Part shown: positions 26,199 to 36,547 of the stretch, in pieces | Position numbering within the stretch: the first letter of the stretch is position 1 | Layout: every line of letters begins with the position of its first letter | Source: an uncultured Methylococcaceae bacterium | Lineage (GTDB): Bacteria; Pseudomonadota; Gammaproteobacteria; Methylococcales; Methylomonadaceae | Length of the DNA: 43,057 nt | NCBI GenBank assembly: GCA_903866825.1 | Contig: CAIPPE010000038.1 | Coordinates: 1-43,057, forward strand | Direction of reading: 5' to 3' | Position numbers and translations under genes: made by a program | Notes under the pieces: model-generated | The model's input: the letters and a program-made list of their open reading frames with translations, nothing else | What the model was told of the DNA's origin: nothing | Database searches by the model: none

Positions 26199-26945
26199 AT
26201 GGCAGCAGTATCCATGCGTCAAATGCTTGAAGCGGGTGTTCACTTTGGACATCAAACTCGTTATTGGAATCCGAAAATGGAAACATATCTTTTTGGAGCC
26301 CGTAACAAAATCCATATTATTAATTTGGAAAAAACGCTTCCAATGTTTAATGATGCTATGAATTATCTGGGTCAGATGACAGCAAACAAAGGGACTATTT
26401 TGTTTGTGGGCACTAAAAAGTCAGCACGTAAAGTGGTTGCAGAACAAGCAACTTTATGTGGTATGCCTTACGTTAATCATCGTTGGTTAGGTGGCATGAT
26501 GACAAACTTCAAAACGATTAAAAAATCGATTAATCGTCTTAAAGAATTAGAAGCCATGAAAGCTGACGGTACTCTTTATCAACGTTTCGGCAAGAAAGAA
26601 GCGTTAGGTATGGAGCGTGAACTTGAAAAATTAGAACGTAGTCTTGGCGGCATTAAAGATATGAAGGGCGTTCCTGATGTTATTTTTGTACTTGACGTTG
26701 GCTATGAAAAAAATGCCATCAGCGAAGCAAAAAAATTAGGCATTCCAGTCGTTGGTATTGTTGATTCTAATAATTCACCTGAAAAAATTGATTACATTAT
26801 CCCTGGTAACGACGATTCTATTCGTGCAGTTAAACTTTACTGTGAAAGTGTTTCTTCAGCCGTGTTGGAAGCTAAAGGTGCAACCTTAAGCTTATCAGCA
26901 AAGCCTGATGACTTTGTTGAGGAAGCAGAGATTGCAACAAATTAA
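26199..26945 (+). CDS. rpsB: 30S ribosomal protein S2
   Basis: Structural protein of the small subunit, 248 residues. Typical sequence throughout: [20 protein letters not shown] (6-25), [59 protein letters not shown] and [25 protein letters not shown] six bases upstream sets ATG 26199. First gene of the rpsB-tsf-pyrH-frr-uppS-cdsA-dxr-rseP run, divergent from map. Confidence 0.98.
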   Translation: MAAVSMRQMLEAGVHFGHQTRYWNPKMETYLFGARNKIHIINLEKTLPMFNDAMNYLGQMTANKGTILFVGTKKSARKVVAEQATLCGMPYVNHRWLGGMMTNFKTIKKSINRLKELEAMKADGTLYQRFGKKEALGMERELEKLERSLGGIKDMKGVPDVIFVLDVGYEKNAISEAKKLGIPVVGIVDSNNSPEKIDYIIPGNDDSIRAVKLYCESVSSAVLEAKGATLSLSAKPDDFVEEAEIATN

Positions 26946-27001
26946 TTATAAATTTAACTTTTAAATTATTTTAGTTAGAAGTTAAATGCTACATTAGGCA
27001 A

Positions 27002-27030
27002 AAAAACGCCTCCTTTTGGGGGCGTTTTTA
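27002..27030 (+). terminator. Intercistronic rho-independent terminator or attenuator, rpsB-tsf
   Basis: AAAAACGCCTCC pairs with GGGGGCGTTTTT around a TTTT loop (27014-27017): a 12-bp stem with one G-T pair ending in five U. It lies 57 bp after rpsB and about 30 bp before tsf. It could reduce read-through so that EF-Ts is made at a different level from S2; partial termination between these genes is known in E. coli. Confidence 0.75.
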
Positions 27031-27059
27031 TAGTGATGATATATTGAGGAAATGCAGAA

Positions 27060-27950
27060 ATGAGTATTACAATTAGTGCAGGATTGGTTAAGGAACTTCG
27101 TGAAAGAACTGGCTCCGGCATGATGGAGTGTAAAAAAGCGTTAGTTGAAGCTAATGGTGACATGGATCTAGCGATTGAAAATATGCGTAAAGCAGGTTTG
27201 GCTAAGGCTGATAAAAAGTCAGGTCGTATAGCAGCAGAAGGCATTATCGGCGTTAAAGTTAGTCAAGATGGAAAAGCAGTTGCGATTGTCGATATAAATT
27301 GCGAAACAGATTTTGTTGCTAAAGCAGATGGTTTTGTTAATTTTGTGAATAGTGTAACTACTGCGTTATTGAACGCAGATCAAATTAACTCAGAAGAAGA
27401 ATTATTGGCTTTGCCATTAGAAGATGGCGTAACTGTCGACGAAATCCGTCGCGGCCTAATTTCAACTTTAGGTGAAAATATTACTGTCAGACGTTTTGAG
27501 AAATTCAAATCTGATGAAGGCGGTACAGCCTGCTATTTGCACGGTAGCAAGATTGGTGTAATTGTTGAGTTGGCGGCTTCTGATTCAGAATTAGGAAAAG
27601 ATATTGCTATGCACATCGCAGCAAGCAAGCCAAATTATGTGTCTGAAGAGCATGTACCTACTGACATTATTGAAAAAGAAAAAGAGATTTTCCGTGCCTT
27701 GTCAGCAGAAAGTGGCAAACCAGTTGATATCATAGAAAAAATGATTTCTGGTCAAATTAGAAAGTTCTTAGCTGAAGTTACTTTATTAGGTCAACCTTTT
27801 ATCAAAGATGATAAAGTAACTGTTGGTAAATTAATTGAATCAAAAGGTAACAAAGCTGTTCGTTTTACTCGTTTTGAAGTGGGTGAAGGTATAGAGAAAA
27901 AAGAAGAAAACTTTGCCGAAGAAGTAATGGCACAAGTTAGAGGAGTTTAA
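27060..27950 (+). CDS. tsf: Elongation factor Ts
   Basis: Nucleotide exchange factor for EF-Tu. 296 residues: the N-terminal UBA-like domain (LVKELRERTGSGMMECKKAL, 9-28), the catalytic TDFVAKADGF (about 79-88) contacting EF-Tu, and the core and dimerisation domains to the C-terminus (FTRFEVGEGIEKKEENFAEE). GAGGA lies upstream of ATG 27060. Downstream of an attenuator-like hairpin and followed by another hairpin before pyrH. Confidence 0.98.
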   Translation: MSITISAGLVKELRERTGSGMMECKKALVEANGDMDLAIENMRKAGLAKADKKSGRIAAEGIIGVKVSQDGKAVAIVDINCETDFVAKADGFVNFVNSVTTALLNADQINSEEELLALPLEDGVTVDEIRRGLISTLGENITVRRFEKFKSDEGGTACYLHGSKIGVIVELAASDSELGKDIAMHIAASKPNYVSEEHVPTDIIEKEKEIFRALSAESGKPVDIIEKMISGQIRKFLAEVTLLGQPFIKDDKVTVGKLIESKGNKAVRFTRFEVGEGIEKKEENFAEEVMAQVRGV

Positions 27951-27961
27951 GGCCATTTGTT

Positions 27962-27987
27962 TTGGGTTGCTATTTTTAGCAACCCAA
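27962..27987 (+). terminator. 11-bp hairpin between tsf and pyrH
   Basis: TTGGGTTGCTA (27962-27972), TTTT, TAGCAACCCAA (27977-27987): a perfect stem 12 bp after the tsf stop. On the plus strand it is followed by TTCATG, not a U-run, so it may serve as a processing or mRNA-stabilising structure rather than a full terminator. Confidence 0.55.
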
Positions 27988-28050
27988 TTCATGTATCTAT
28001 AAATGTTGGATAATAACTATCCAACCAAAAATTTTGAGCCCCATAATATT

Positions 28051-28776
28051 ATGAATAAACCAATTTACCAAAGAATTTTGCTTAAATTAAGCGGCGAAGC
28101 TTTAATGAGTGAGACGGGTGGTAGTATTGATTCTGATATTATTAAACGCTTGGCAACTGAAATTAAAGAATTGTGTGAGTTTGGTGTTCAGGTCGGTTTA
28201 GTCATTGGTGGTGGAAATATTCTACGGGGCGCTGAAAAAGCTGCTGAAGGTTTAGATAGGGTTACCAGCGACCAAATGGGGATGCTAGCTACGGTCATAA
28301 ATGCTTTGGCTATGCAAGACGCTTTAGAGTCACATGGTCAGCAGGTCAGAGTAATGTCAGCGCTTAAAATCAATCAGGTCTGTGAAGATTATATTCGTCG
28401 TAGGGCTGTAAGGCATTTAGAAAAGAGCCGTGTGGTTATTTTTGCAGCTGGAACTGGTAATCCATTTTTTACTACTGACTCAGCAGCGAGCTTAAGAGCC
28501 ATTGAAATCAACGCTGAGCTAATGATTAAGGCGACTAAAGTTAAAGGGGTATATTCAGCTGATCCTCAAAAGATAAAAGATGCTGTGTTTTATCCAAGAT
28601 TAACCTATGATGAGGCGCTAGATCAGCGTCTAAATGTCATGGACACAACCGCATTGGTCTTATGTAGGGATAACAATGTGCCAATGCGAGTAATGAATAT
28701 TTTTGAACAAGGTGCTGTCATGAGATTAATGATGGGCGAAGAGATTGGCTCTCTTATAGAGCGAGGAAGAAATTGA
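28051..28776 (+). CDS. pyrH: UMP kinase
   Basis: Phosphorylates UMP to UDP for nucleic acid synthesis. 241 residues from ATG 28051, the same length as E. coli PyrH; an in-frame TTG at 28003 would add 16 unrelated residues. Family signatures: [12 protein letters not shown] (8-19), [52 protein letters not shown] and [20 protein letters not shown]. It should be a hexamer regulated by GTP and UTP. Its stop overlaps the frr start (TGATG), so the two are coupled. Confidence 0.97.
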   Translation: MNKPIYQRILLKLSGEALMSETGGSIDSDIIKRLATEIKELCEFGVQVGLVIGGGNILRGAEKAAEGLDRVTSDQMGMLATVINALAMQDALESHGQQVRVMSALKINQVCEDYIRRRAVRHLEKSRVVIFAAGTGNPFFTTDSAASLRAIEINAELMIKATKVKGVYSADPQKIKDAVFYPRLTYDEALDQRLNVMDTTALVLCRDNNVPMRVMNIFEQGAVMRLMMGEEIGSLIERGRN

Positions 28777-29333
28777 TGATTAGTGATATTCAACAAGATG
28801 CAGCAACCCGAATGGCTAAAAGCATTGAATCTTTAAAACATGAATTTTCAAAAATCAGGACGGGCCGGGCTCATCCAAGTTTATTAGATCAAATAAGTGT
28901 GACCTACTATGGTACTGAGTCGTCTTTGTCTCAAGTAGCTAATATAGCCGTTGAAGATGCTCGAACCCTGACAATTACGCCTTGGGAAAAGGGAATGGTA
29001 CAGGCTATTGAAAAAGCGATTTTAAAGTCAGATCTTGGCTTGAATCCAGCGACAAATGGTATGACTATCAGAATACCCTTACCTGCATTAACGGAAGAGC
29101 GTCGGCGTGCTTTAGTTAAAGTAGTGAAGAATGAATCTGAAAATGGAAGAGTAGCTATTAGAAATATTCGTCGTGATGCTAATTCAGAAATAAAAGAAGC
29201 TTTAAAAGAAAAACTGATTTCAGAAGATGAGGCACGCCTTGCAGAAGAAAAAATACAAAAAATAACTGATCAGTATGTTAAAGAAGTTGAAAAACTACTA
29301 GAAGCTAAAGAGGTAGATCTTTTATCTATTTAA
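28776..29333 (+). CDS. frr: Ribosome recycling factor
   Basis: Splits post-termination ribosomes with EF-G. 185 residues from ATG 28776, which overlaps the pyrH stop; a GAGGAAG ribosome-binding site lies inside pyrH at about 28763. The usual start [13 protein letters not shown], then [53 protein letters not shown] and the C-terminal three-helix segment [18 protein letters not shown] are all present. Complete. Confidence 0.98.
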   Translation: MISDIQQDAATRMAKSIESLKHEFSKIRTGRAHPSLLDQISVTYYGTESSLSQVANIAVEDARTLTITPWEKGMVQAIEKAILKSDLGLNPATNGMTIRIPLPALTEERRRALVKVVKNESENGRVAIRNIRRDANSEIKEALKEKLISEDEARLAEEKIQKITDQYVKEVEKLLEAKEVDLLSI

Positions 29334-29345
29334 TGGATAGTAATA

Positions 29346-30107
29346 ATGCCTAACCAGTCTCAGGAATTACAGTCGGATAATAATCCCCGCCATATTGCCA
29401 TCATTATGGATGGTAATGGTCGGTGGGCGCAAAAAAGATTTATGCCTAGAGCGATTGGACATAGAGCAGGTGTAAAAGCCGTAAAAAAAATTACCGAATA
29501 TTGTGCTAAAAACAGTGTTGAGGTACTGACTTTATTTGCTTTTAGCAGTGAAAATTGGCGTAGGCCAGAATCTGAAGTTAAGCTACTAATGTCGCTTTTT
29601 ATGTCATCACTTCAAAGAGAGATTGATAAGCTTCACTCAAATAACATTCGCCTGCGATTTATTGGCGATAGATCTGCATTTCCAGAAAGTTTGCAGAAAA
29701 AAATGATAGACAGTGAGATACAAACTCAAGCCAATACCGCATTGACATTAGTTATTGCTGTTAATTACGGTGGACATTGGGATGTGTGTCAGGCATTCCA
29801 GAAAATAGCTGAAAAAATAGAGACTGGAGCTATAGACAAGCTAGATATTAATGAACAGTTAATTGAGCAACATCTATCCACGGCAGACCTTCCCGATCCA
29901 GATTTATTCATAAGAACCGGTGGGGAGCAAAGAGTTAGCAATTTTTTATTATGGCAGCTAGCCTACACGGAAATGTATTTCACAACAACACTTTGGCCTG
30001 ATTTTGACCAAAATTCCCTTGAAGAGGCTATCAAGAGCTTTAAAGGTCGGCAACGGCGCTTTGGACACACCAGCGAACAAGTTCTTAATAAATCAGTCTC
30101 TTTATAA
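29346..30107 (+). CDS. uppS: Undecaprenyl diphosphate synthase
   Basis: Cis-prenyltransferase making the C55 carrier lipid for peptidoglycan and O-antigen. 253 residues: IAIIMDGNGRWAQKR (18-32) with the catalytic Asp, GHRAGVKAVK, LFAFSSENWRRP, FIGDRSAFP, and the C-terminal DLFIRTGGEQRVSNFLLWQL and YTEMYFT. ATG 29346 follows GGATAG. Twelve bp after frr and 26 bp before cdsA, same operon. Confidence 0.97.
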   Translation: MPNQSQELQSDNNPRHIAIIMDGNGRWAQKRFMPRAIGHRAGVKAVKKITEYCAKNSVEVLTLFAFSSENWRRPESEVKLLMSLFMSSLQREIDKLHSNNIRLRFIGDRSAFPESLQKKMIDSEIQTQANTALTLVIAVNYGGHWDVCQAFQKIAEKIETGAIDKLDINEQLIEQHLSTADLPDPDLFIRTGGEQRVSNFLLWQLAYTEMYFTTTLWPDFDQNSLEEAIKSFKGRQRRFGHTSEQVLNKSVSL

Positions 30108-30133
30108 TTTTATTACTTAATAGCTTACAAAAA

Positions 30134-31006
30134 ATGTTACTAAAACGAATTATTACAGCATCGGTACTTGCTACCCTGATTGCGTTAGCAGTATTCAAAC
30201 TACCCATAGAATTTTTTTCATTGTTGATAGGAATAATTACTCTATTAGCTGCTTGGGAGTGGACTAACCTTGCTGGCATTTCGGCTCTATATAAAAGAAT
30301 ATTATTTTTGTTGTTATTAATTGGGCCAATGTTAGGTGTACATTTCTGGACGCAAATACTTGAACTGATTGCCCAACTTACTGACTGGCCTGATGTACGA
30401 GACTATTCTGGAATTCTGGAATGGTTAGTTATACCGCCGGTATTGTTTTGGATCTTGGTAATGATCTTAATCAGAAATGCGCCTACAGGCGTCCTAAATC
30501 TACAATTAAAAACTCATTATAAAGGATTAATAGGTTGGTTTATTTTATTATCCGCATGGATGTTTCTGTCAAGATTGAGATCATTTTATGGTACAGAAAT
30601 GACCATGTATTTTTTAATTTTGATTTGGGTTGCTGATATTTCTGCATTCTTTGCTGGTAAAAAATGGGGCGTAACAAAGCTATCACCAGAAATAAGTCCC
30701 GGAAAAACGGTAGCAGGTATGTACGGAGCATTGATTTCTGGTTTGATCTGTGGTGCTGTTTTAAGTGTGGGTTATGGCTTCCAAGTCATGATTGCTTCAG
30801 ATTTTATCCTGTTATCCGTTTTAACAGTTTTGATTTCAATTTATGGTGATCTTTTTATTAGCGTAGTAAAACGTCAACGTGGAGTTAAGGACAGTGGTAC
30901 ATTGTTACCTGGGCACGGTGGAGTATTAGATAGGATCGATAGTTTAATTGCCGCTATTCCTTTTTTCTATGGCTGTATATTTTTTGTTTATAGGTTAGTT
31001 TCATGA
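30134..31006 (+). CDS. cdsA: Phosphatidate cytidylyltransferase
   Basis: Integral membrane enzyme forming CDP-diacylglycerol, the precursor of membrane phospholipids. 290 residues with about eight hydrophobic helices. The C-terminal signature can be read as [20 protein letters not shown] then GVLDRIDSL (about 240-268), with the earlier [37 protein letters not shown]. Its stop overlaps the dxr start as ATGA. Confidence 0.97.
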   Translation: MLLKRIITASVLATLIALAVFKLPIEFFSLLIGIITLLAAWEWTNLAGISALYKRILFLLLLIGPMLGVHFWTQILELIAQLTDWPDVRDYSGILEWLVIPPVLFWILVMILIRNAPTGVLNLQLKTHYKGLIGWFILLSAWMFLSRLRSFYGTEMTMYFLILIWVADISAFFAGKKWGVTKLSPEISPGKTVAGMYGALISGLICGAVLSVGYGFQVMIASDFILLSVLTVLISIYGDLFISVVKRQRGVKDSGTLLPGHGGVLDRIDSLIAAIPFFYGCIFFVYRLVS

Positions 31007-32187
31007 AAGGTATCTGCATACTCGGAGCGACTGGTTCTATTGGTGTTAGTACGCTAGATGTAGTCGCTAGACATTCTGACCTATACAAAGTCATTGCTTT
31101 AACTGCAAATAACAATATTGACTTGCTTTTCGAACAATGCCTGGTACATAACCCGGAATATGCTGTTGTCGTTGATGAAACAAAAGCTTTAGTTTTTTCA
31201 GAAACAATTAAAAACACTGCTATTGCTGATATAAAAGTGCTTTCTGGTGCCCAATCGCTGGAGTTTGTATCAACTTTGGAAAGCGTTGATTCAGTCATGG
31301 CTGCAATTGTTGGTGCAGCAGGCTTGTTACCGAGTATAGCAGCAGCGAAAGCGGGTAAAATTATTCTATTAGCGAATAAAGAAGCTCTAGTGATGTCTGG
31401 CGATATATTTATGCAGGCAGTGGCTGACTCAGGCGCACAATTATTACCCATTGATAGCGAACATAACGCTATTTTTCAATGTATGCCGGCTGGTTACAAA
31501 TCTGGGATGCAGGCAAAGCAGGCTAGACGAATTTTATTGACTGCTTCTGGTGGCCCTTTTCGTGAAATGCCAATTGATCAATTGATTAATGTTACACCAG
31601 CTCAAGCTGTTGCTCATCCAAATTGGGATATGGGTAGAAAAATTTCTGTAGATTCCGCAACTATGATGAATAAAGGCCTCGAAATGATTGAAGCCTGTAT
31701 TTTATTCGCGATGAAACCAGATCAAATTCAAGTTGTAATTCATCCTCAAAGTATCATTCATTCGATGGTCGATTATATTGATGGGACAGTTCTAGCACAA
31801 ATGGGTAATCCAGACATGCGCGTACCAATTGCCTATTCAATGGCTTGGCCAGAACGCTTTGAATCAGGTGTTGAACCTTTAAATATTTTTGACGTCAGAC
31901 GCATGGATTTTGAAGAGCCTAATTTAGAACGTTTTCCGTGTTTACGTCTTGCTTATAAAGCAATAAATCTAGGCGGGATAATACCCACTGTTTTAAATGC
32001 AGCCAATGAAATTGCTGTAGAGGCCTTTTTAAATGAACTAGTACGTTTCACTGATATTCCATTAATCATCGAGCGTTGTATGAATCAATTTGAAGTAAAG
32101 CCAGCTGACACACTTGCCATTATTTTAGAGGCCGACCACCAAGCTAGACTGGTTTCTAAACAAGTCATTGCCGAGCTGACCCAGTAA
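31003..32187 (+). CDS. dxr: 1-deoxy-D-xylulose 5-phosphate reductoisomerase
   Basis: Second step of the MEP isoprenoid pathway, NADPH-dependent. 394 residues: [16 protein letters not shown] (5-20, NADPH loop), [19 protein letters not shown], the substrate and metal site [44 protein letters not shown] and [20 protein letters not shown]. Starts at ATG 31003 overlapping cdsA and ends one base into rseP (TAATG). Supplies precursors to uppS in the same operon. Confidence 0.97.
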   Translation: MKGICILGATGSIGVSTLDVVARHSDLYKVIALTANNNIDLLFEQCLVHNPEYAVVVDETKALVFSETIKNTAIADIKVLSGAQSLEFVSTLESVDSVMAAIVGAAGLLPSIAAAKAGKIILLANKEALVMSGDIFMQAVADSGAQLLPIDSEHNAIFQCMPAGYKSGMQAKQARRILLTASGGPFREMPIDQLINVTPAQAVAHPNWDMGRKISVDSATMMNKGLEMIEACILFAMKPDQIQVVIHPQSIIHSMVDYIDGTVLAQMGNPDMRVPIAYSMAWPERFESGVEPLNIFDVRRMDFEEPNLERFPCLRLAYKAINLGGIIPTVLNAANEIAVEAFLNELVRFTDIPLIIERCMNQFEVKPADTLAIILEADHQARLVSKQVIAELTQ

Positions 32188-33548
32188 TGGATTTACTTCA
32201 TAAATTATTTTATTTCGTTATCACTATTGGGGCACTGGTTTCATTTCATGAATTCGGTCATTTTTGGGTGGCTCGTAAACTAGGTGTGAAAGTTCTTCGC
32301 TTTTCAGTAGGCTTTGGAAAGGTTTTATGGTCCTATCAAAAAAATGCTAAAACAACAGAATACGTTTTATCGGCGATTCCTCTCGGTGGTTATGTCAAGA
32401 TGGTTGATGAACGAGAAGATCATGTTAAAGCTGAAGATTTGGCCTTTGCTTTCAATAGAAAGTCTGTTTTAGTAAGAACAGCCATTGTGGCAGCTGGTCC
32501 AGTATTTAATTTACTACTCGCAGTTTTTTTATTTTGGGTGGCTTTAGTAATTGGTGAAACAGGAATAAAACCAATCATAGGTCAAGTTGGGCCGGATACC
32601 TTGGCTTATAATTCTGGTTTTACGGAAGGCGATGAAATTATTTCGGTTAATGAAAAAATAACGCCTACCTGGACTGAAGCTATGAGTGTTATTGTTGCCG
32701 CTGCATTAGATGGTAATCTGGCTATTAATGTTACAGTCAAAAATTTAGAAGAAAAACAAAGTCTTAAAGTTATTGCATTGACTGAAGAAAGCATTAAGAA
32801 TCCAGATTCACTGTATCAAAAGCTTGGCTTTAAGCCTTGGTCACCTCAATTAAAACCTATAATAGGAAAGGTGTTGCCGGATAGTGCCGCACTGGCTTCG
32901 GGCTTAAAAAAGGGTGATCTAATTATGAGTGCTAATGGAGTACCCATAAATGATTGGAAGCAATGGGTTGATATTGTTAGAGCCAACCCTGACATCTCTA
33001 TTGACTTAAAAATAGAGCGTGATGGTGTACAAATTCCAATCAGCATTACTCCAAAAAGTGTTCAAGCTGAGCAAAAGTCAGAAGGTAAAATTGGAGCTTC
33101 TGTTTATATTCCTGAAGATTTAATCAAGTCCGTCAGTGTTGAATATTCACTGGATCCCTTAGCTGCGATCCCGGTAGCTTTTGAAACTACTTGGTATTAT
33201 TCCTCTTCAACATTAAAAATGATGGGTAAAATGTTGATTGGAAAGGCCTCAGTAGATAATTTAAGTGGCCCTATCAGTATTGCGCAATATGCTGGGGAAT
33301 CTGCAGATATGGGCTTTGTCTCATTCATTAAGTTTATGGCTTTAGTTAGTGTTAGTCTAGGTGTTATCAATCTATTTCCAGTACCTGTTCTCGATGGTGG
33401 CCATTTAATGTTTTTTGCTTTGGAAGCAATTCGTAGAAAGCCTATTTCAGAGAAGATCCAAGGTTTTTTTCAGCAGGCAGGAATGGTTTTTTTATTATCC
33501 TTAATGTCTCTAGCGATGTTTCTGGATATTCAGCGGTTATTTCACTAA
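32187..33548 (+). CDS. rseP: RIP zinc metalloprotease RseP
   Basis: Site-2 protease of the inner membrane, cutting anti-sigma factors in the envelope stress response. 453 residues: HEFGHFWVARKLGVKVLRFS (20-39) contains the zinc ligands H-E-x-x-H. Two PDZ domains in tandem (about 115-200 and 210-300, GLKKGDLIMSANGVPINDW in the second). The third zinc ligand lies in NLFPVPVLDGGHLMFF (near 400). Start shares a base with the dxr stop. bamA, which often comes next, does not follow; a dsbC-like gene does. Confidence 0.96.
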   Translation: MDLLHKLFYFVITIGALVSFHEFGHFWVARKLGVKVLRFSVGFGKVLWSYQKNAKTTEYVLSAIPLGGYVKMVDEREDHVKAEDLAFAFNRKSVLVRTAIVAAGPVFNLLLAVFLFWVALVIGETGIKPIIGQVGPDTLAYNSGFTEGDEIISVNEKITPTWTEAMSVIVAAALDGNLAINVTVKNLEEKQSLKVIALTEESIKNPDSLYQKLGFKPWSPQLKPIIGKVLPDSAALASGLKKGDLIMSANGVPINDWKQWVDIVRANPDISIDLKIERDGVQIPISITPKSVQAEQKSEGKIGASVYIPEDLIKSVSVEYSLDPLAAIPVAFETTWYYSSSTLKMMGKMLIGKASVDNLSGPISIAQYAGESADMGFVSFIKFMALVSVSLGVINLFPVPVLDGGHLMFFALEAIRRKPISEKIQGFFQQAGMVFLLSLMSLAMFLDIQRLFH

Positions 33549-33624
33549 TCAAAACTTAATAACATTAAATTGATATAAGATGATTTAATTATTTAATAAT
33601 TCATTTAAGGAAAACATAAAAGTC

Positions 33625-34347
33625 ATGAAAAAAGTTATTATGTTCATTGCAATAACCGTATTCGGATCGACGCTGTCAGTTGCTAAAGCAGATGAAGCAG
33701 CTATTAGGCAATCAATTACAAGATCAATGCCCTCTATTAAAGTTGATTCTGTTAAGCCGTCGGTTGTTAAAGGTCTTTATGAGCTAACAATTGGAGCTAA
33801 TCTATATTATGTATCTGAAGATGGTAAGTATTTATTACAAGGACATCTTGTTGATATAGCAGCCAAAAAGGATTTAACTGAAGAAAAGCTAAATGGCACA
33901 AGAAAATCAGCTATCGCAAAAATGGGGGTAGCTAACATGATTGTATTTAAGCCTAAAATAGCTAAATATACCGTAACTATCTTTACTGATATAGATTGCG
34001 GGTATTGCCGTAAGTTACACTCTGAATTAGATCAGTATCTTGCTCAAGGAATTACCATTCAGTATATGTTTTTTCCAAGAGCGGGTAAAGATTCTGATTC
34101 TTATAATAAAGCAGTTTCTGTTTGGTGTGCTAATGATCGTAATGCTGCATTAACCGCAGCTAAAAAGGATCAGAATGTTCCGAGTAAAACCTGTGATAAT
34201 CCTGTAGATGAACACATGCAACTAGCTGCCGAATTTGATGTAAAAGGTACTCCAATGATTATCTCAGAAAATGGCAACGTTTATCCGGGCTATTTACCAG
34301 CAATACAATTAGCAGCCGCGTTAGAAAGTGAAAAGACCGAAAAATAG
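33625..34347 (+). CDS. dsbC: DsbC-type periplasmic disulfide isomerase
   Basis: 240 residues. A signal peptide (KK, hydrophobic 4-18, likely cut after AKA22) sends it to the periplasm. The N-terminal dimerisation domain (about 23-95, RQSITRSMPSIKVDSVKPSV) is followed by a thioredoxin-like domain with active site FTDIDCGYCRKLH (C-G-Y-C as in E. coli DsbC) and the cis-proline loop VKGTPMIISENG. A further Cys pair (WCANDRN, KTCDNP) is also as in DsbC. Expected to shuffle wrong disulfides with DsbD. About 76 bp after rseP, so perhaps with its own promoter; convergent with the sua5-type gene. Confidence 0.93.
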   Translation: MKKVIMFIAITVFGSTLSVAKADEAAIRQSITRSMPSIKVDSVKPSVVKGLYELTIGANLYYVSEDGKYLLQGHLVDIAAKKDLTEEKLNGTRKSAIAKMGVANMIVFKPKIAKYTVTIFTDIDCGYCRKLHSELDQYLAQGITIQYMFFPRAGKDSDSYNKAVSVWCANDRNAALTAAKKDQNVPSKTCDNPVDEHMQLAAEFDVKGTPMIISENGNVYPGYLPAIQLAAALESEKTEK

Positions 34348-34388
34348 ACATCCTATTTATAAGAATTACTTTAAAAGAATCACTGGCA

Positions 34389-35396
34389 CTAATGATTTGA
34401 CCAAGAGAGTGTGGTTGCTTTGCCAAGTCGATCATTGATTGCCTGCCAAGACTCTGTTTCTGGAGGTTGCTCTATCAGGATTACATCAAGCTCACGACTA
34501 TCTAAGTCACGTAAAGAAGCGTATAAGATTTGAGCATAACTGTCGGCCTGTTCAGGCATGCAAAGTAGGTGTAATCCTCTGTTATCAGGTGGGTTATATT
34601 GATATGCGAGCAGGCCAATCGTTTTATTTTGAAGGCTTAGTATCTTTATAATATCAGTCAGTCGATCATATGGGCAAAGCATAGCAACCGTTAATGGGGC
34701 ATAATGGATCGCCATCATTCCCGGTGCACGGACATCAGATGGATTGGATGGCTCTTCTCGGTTTTCCACAACTTTAAGTTCAGCTTGTAAAACAGCTTCA
34801 ACTTCTTGGCGGGTAATATGACCTGGTCTTAGAAGTTTAGGGATATTTCCGCTTAAGTCTACGATAGTAGATTCCACACCGACCCCGCAAACACCGCCAT
34901 CAAGAATCATGTCTACAACGGATCCTAGTTCTTCTTCAACATGTGCAGCTTGAGTAGGACTTATTCTGCAAAAACGATTAGCAGAGGGTGCAGCAATTCC
35001 TCCACCAAATACTTTTAATAATTGTAATGCAACAGGATGATCAGGCATACGTAAACCAACAGTAGATTGGCCGCCAGTTACTTCAAGTGGAACTTCTGGT
35101 TTTTTATTTAAAATGATAGCAAGTGGACCGGGCCAAAAGTGATTAGCTAGCTTTATTGCAGTATCAGGGATGTTGATTGCCCAGTCGCTAAGGCTTTCAA
35201 CGCTAGCAATATGAACAATAAGAGGATGATCGGAAGGCCGACCCTTGGCTTGAAATATTCGGTTAACTGCTATGGGGTTAGATGCATCTGCGCCCAAACC
35301 ATAGACTGTTTCAGTGGGAAAAGCCACTAAACGACCTTGACTTATTAATTTAGCCGCCACTTTAATAGCAGCATCATCGGCAAAAATAGGTTTCAT
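34389..35396 (-). CDS. L-threonylcarbamoyladenylate synthase, Sua5 type
   Basis: Makes threonylcarbamoyl-AMP for the t6A modification of tRNAs reading ANN codons. 335 residues: the YrdC domain (FPTETVYGLGADASNPIAVN, KGRPSDHPLIVHI, STVGLRMPDHPVALQL, APSANRFCRISPTQAAHV, ESTIVDLSGNIPKLLRPGHI), then a linker and a C-terminal Sua5 domain (about 225-330), unlike the short TsaC of E. coli. It stands on the minus strand, tail to tail with dsbC. Confidence 0.94.
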   Translation of the reverse strand: MKPIFADDAAIKVAAKLISQGRLVAFPTETVYGLGADASNPIAVNRIFQAKGRPSDHPLIVHIASVESLSDWAINIPDTAIKLANHFWPGPLAIILNKKPEVPLEVTGGQSTVGLRMPDHPVALQLLKVFGGGIAAPSANRFCRISPTQAAHVEEELGSVVDMILDGGVCGVGVESTIVDLSGNIPKLLRPGHITRQEVEAVLQAELKVVENREEPSNPSDVRAPGMMAIHYAPLTVAMLCPYDRLTDIIKILSLQNKTIGLLAYQYNPPDNRGLHLLCMPEQADSYAQILYASLRDLDSRELDVILIEQPPETESWQAINDRLGKATTLSWSNH

Positions 35397-36043
35397 AATA
35401 TAAACTTATAGCTAGTACTTGTAATGGCAGCTGTATTTCTGATAAATATATTATCATATGAGTTAATCTAGCTGAAAAGATACAGCAAAGACTTGATAGA
35501 TATAGAGGGGGCTTAAGTGTTTTTCAATAGTTTGAATCGTTAATATAACAGATTATCATCTATTTCGTTAACTTCGTGTAATTGACCTAATCTTTTGAAG
35601 AAAAGCCCTAAGAAATAATGGCTCATGGGACAAATAATGTGACGGGATAACATATTGGTACATATAGTTATTAGTGGGTGTAAGTATGCAAAACCGCCGA
35701 AAACAGTTCTAAACTGCTTGACTTTGGTATCGCTACGTACCTTTTGGCCTTTCAAAAATTAAATTTCCAAAATCACTTGCTATAGACCTTCTGGATAACA
35801 ATATTCCTGAAAGTTTAATTTGAAATTACTTATCTGAAAACCTATTAAATTATCAGTTATTCGAAGATAGTCTAATACTGGGTTAAACTTAAGTACTTGT
35901 TTAGCTGAATATTTTAATAAGTTTACCTTGGCGTTCATCACCAATCAGATGCAAAAGCGGTTAGAGAGGCGTAAAATCAAGCGATACTGGCACGAGGTTA
36001 ATTATTCTATTAAGTAATTAACTAATGCTGTTTTTCGATTACA
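35397..36043. other. Gene-poor spacer with degraded sequence
   Basis: About 650 bp with no convincing gene. A minus-strand frame of 71 codons (35540-35755) has no family features. Near 35925-36015 a plus-strand frame without a start reads FTLAFITNQMQKRLERRKIK then RYWHEVNYS; the basic RYWHE tail vaguely recalls transposase ends, but this is not enough for a call. The part just before 36044 lacks a clear ribosome-binding site. Confidence 0.4.
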
Positions 36044-36547
36044 GTGGGTAATGTGGCATTTATTATTGAATGGATTGATCGTTGTTTGGGATCTGAGGAA
36101 GTACTTAATGTGAATACACCTGCAGGTACTTTGTCTTTAATTCATAGAAACGGTGTTATCTGTCAAATGGACTGGGATCTGACTGTTACGGCTAACGACT
36201 CTCAGGATCATGAGCTTCAACAAAAATTCGCTGCCTTTTGGATAACCCCATCTCAGTCTATTAGCGTTAAGCTGTTAAAACATGGTACTGATTATCGTCA
36301 TCGTGTTTGGGCTGCACTTAATAACATTCCTTTAGGTACTACTTTGACTTATTCCGCACTAGCCAGCATCATTGAATCTTCTGCTCGTGCGGTGGGTAAT
36401 GCGTGTAGAGACAATCCCTACCCAGTCATCATTCCTTGCCATCGAGTTGTTTCAGTTGCGGGTCTGGGTGGTTATTGTGGTCAAACTGAGGGGGATTTCA
36501 TGACGATTAAATCCAGACTATTGAATTATGAGTCGAGGTTTATTTAA
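36044..36547 (+). CDS. ogt: Methylated-DNA-[protein]-cysteine S-methyltransferase
   Basis: Suicide repair protein removing methyl groups from O6-methylguanine. 167 residues with the DNA-binding domain GTTLTYSALASIIESSARAV then GNACRDNPYPVIIPCHRVVS, where P-C-H-R contains the acceptor Cys, and GLGGYCGQ. The N-terminal half is the degenerate ribonuclease-like fold of the family. Starts at GTG 36044 with no good ribosome-binding site, so the exact start is uncertain. Stops directly before xerD (TAAATG). Confidence 0.92.
   Translation: MGNVAFIIEWIDRCLGSEEVLNVNTPAGTLSLIHRNGVICQMDWDLTVTANDSQDHELQQKFAAFWITPSQSISVKLLKHGTDYRHRVWAALNNIPLGTTLTYSALASIIESSARAVGNACRDNPYPVIIPCHRVVSVAGLGGYCGQTEGDFMTIKSRLLNYESRFI

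Noticed and set aside
30954-31451. 165-codon minus-strand frame opposite dxr
   Set aside because: Shadow of the dxr coding frame; composition has no family signal.
35540-35755. 71-codon minus-strand ORF
   Set aside because: No start signal or family resemblance, in an otherwise degraded spacer.
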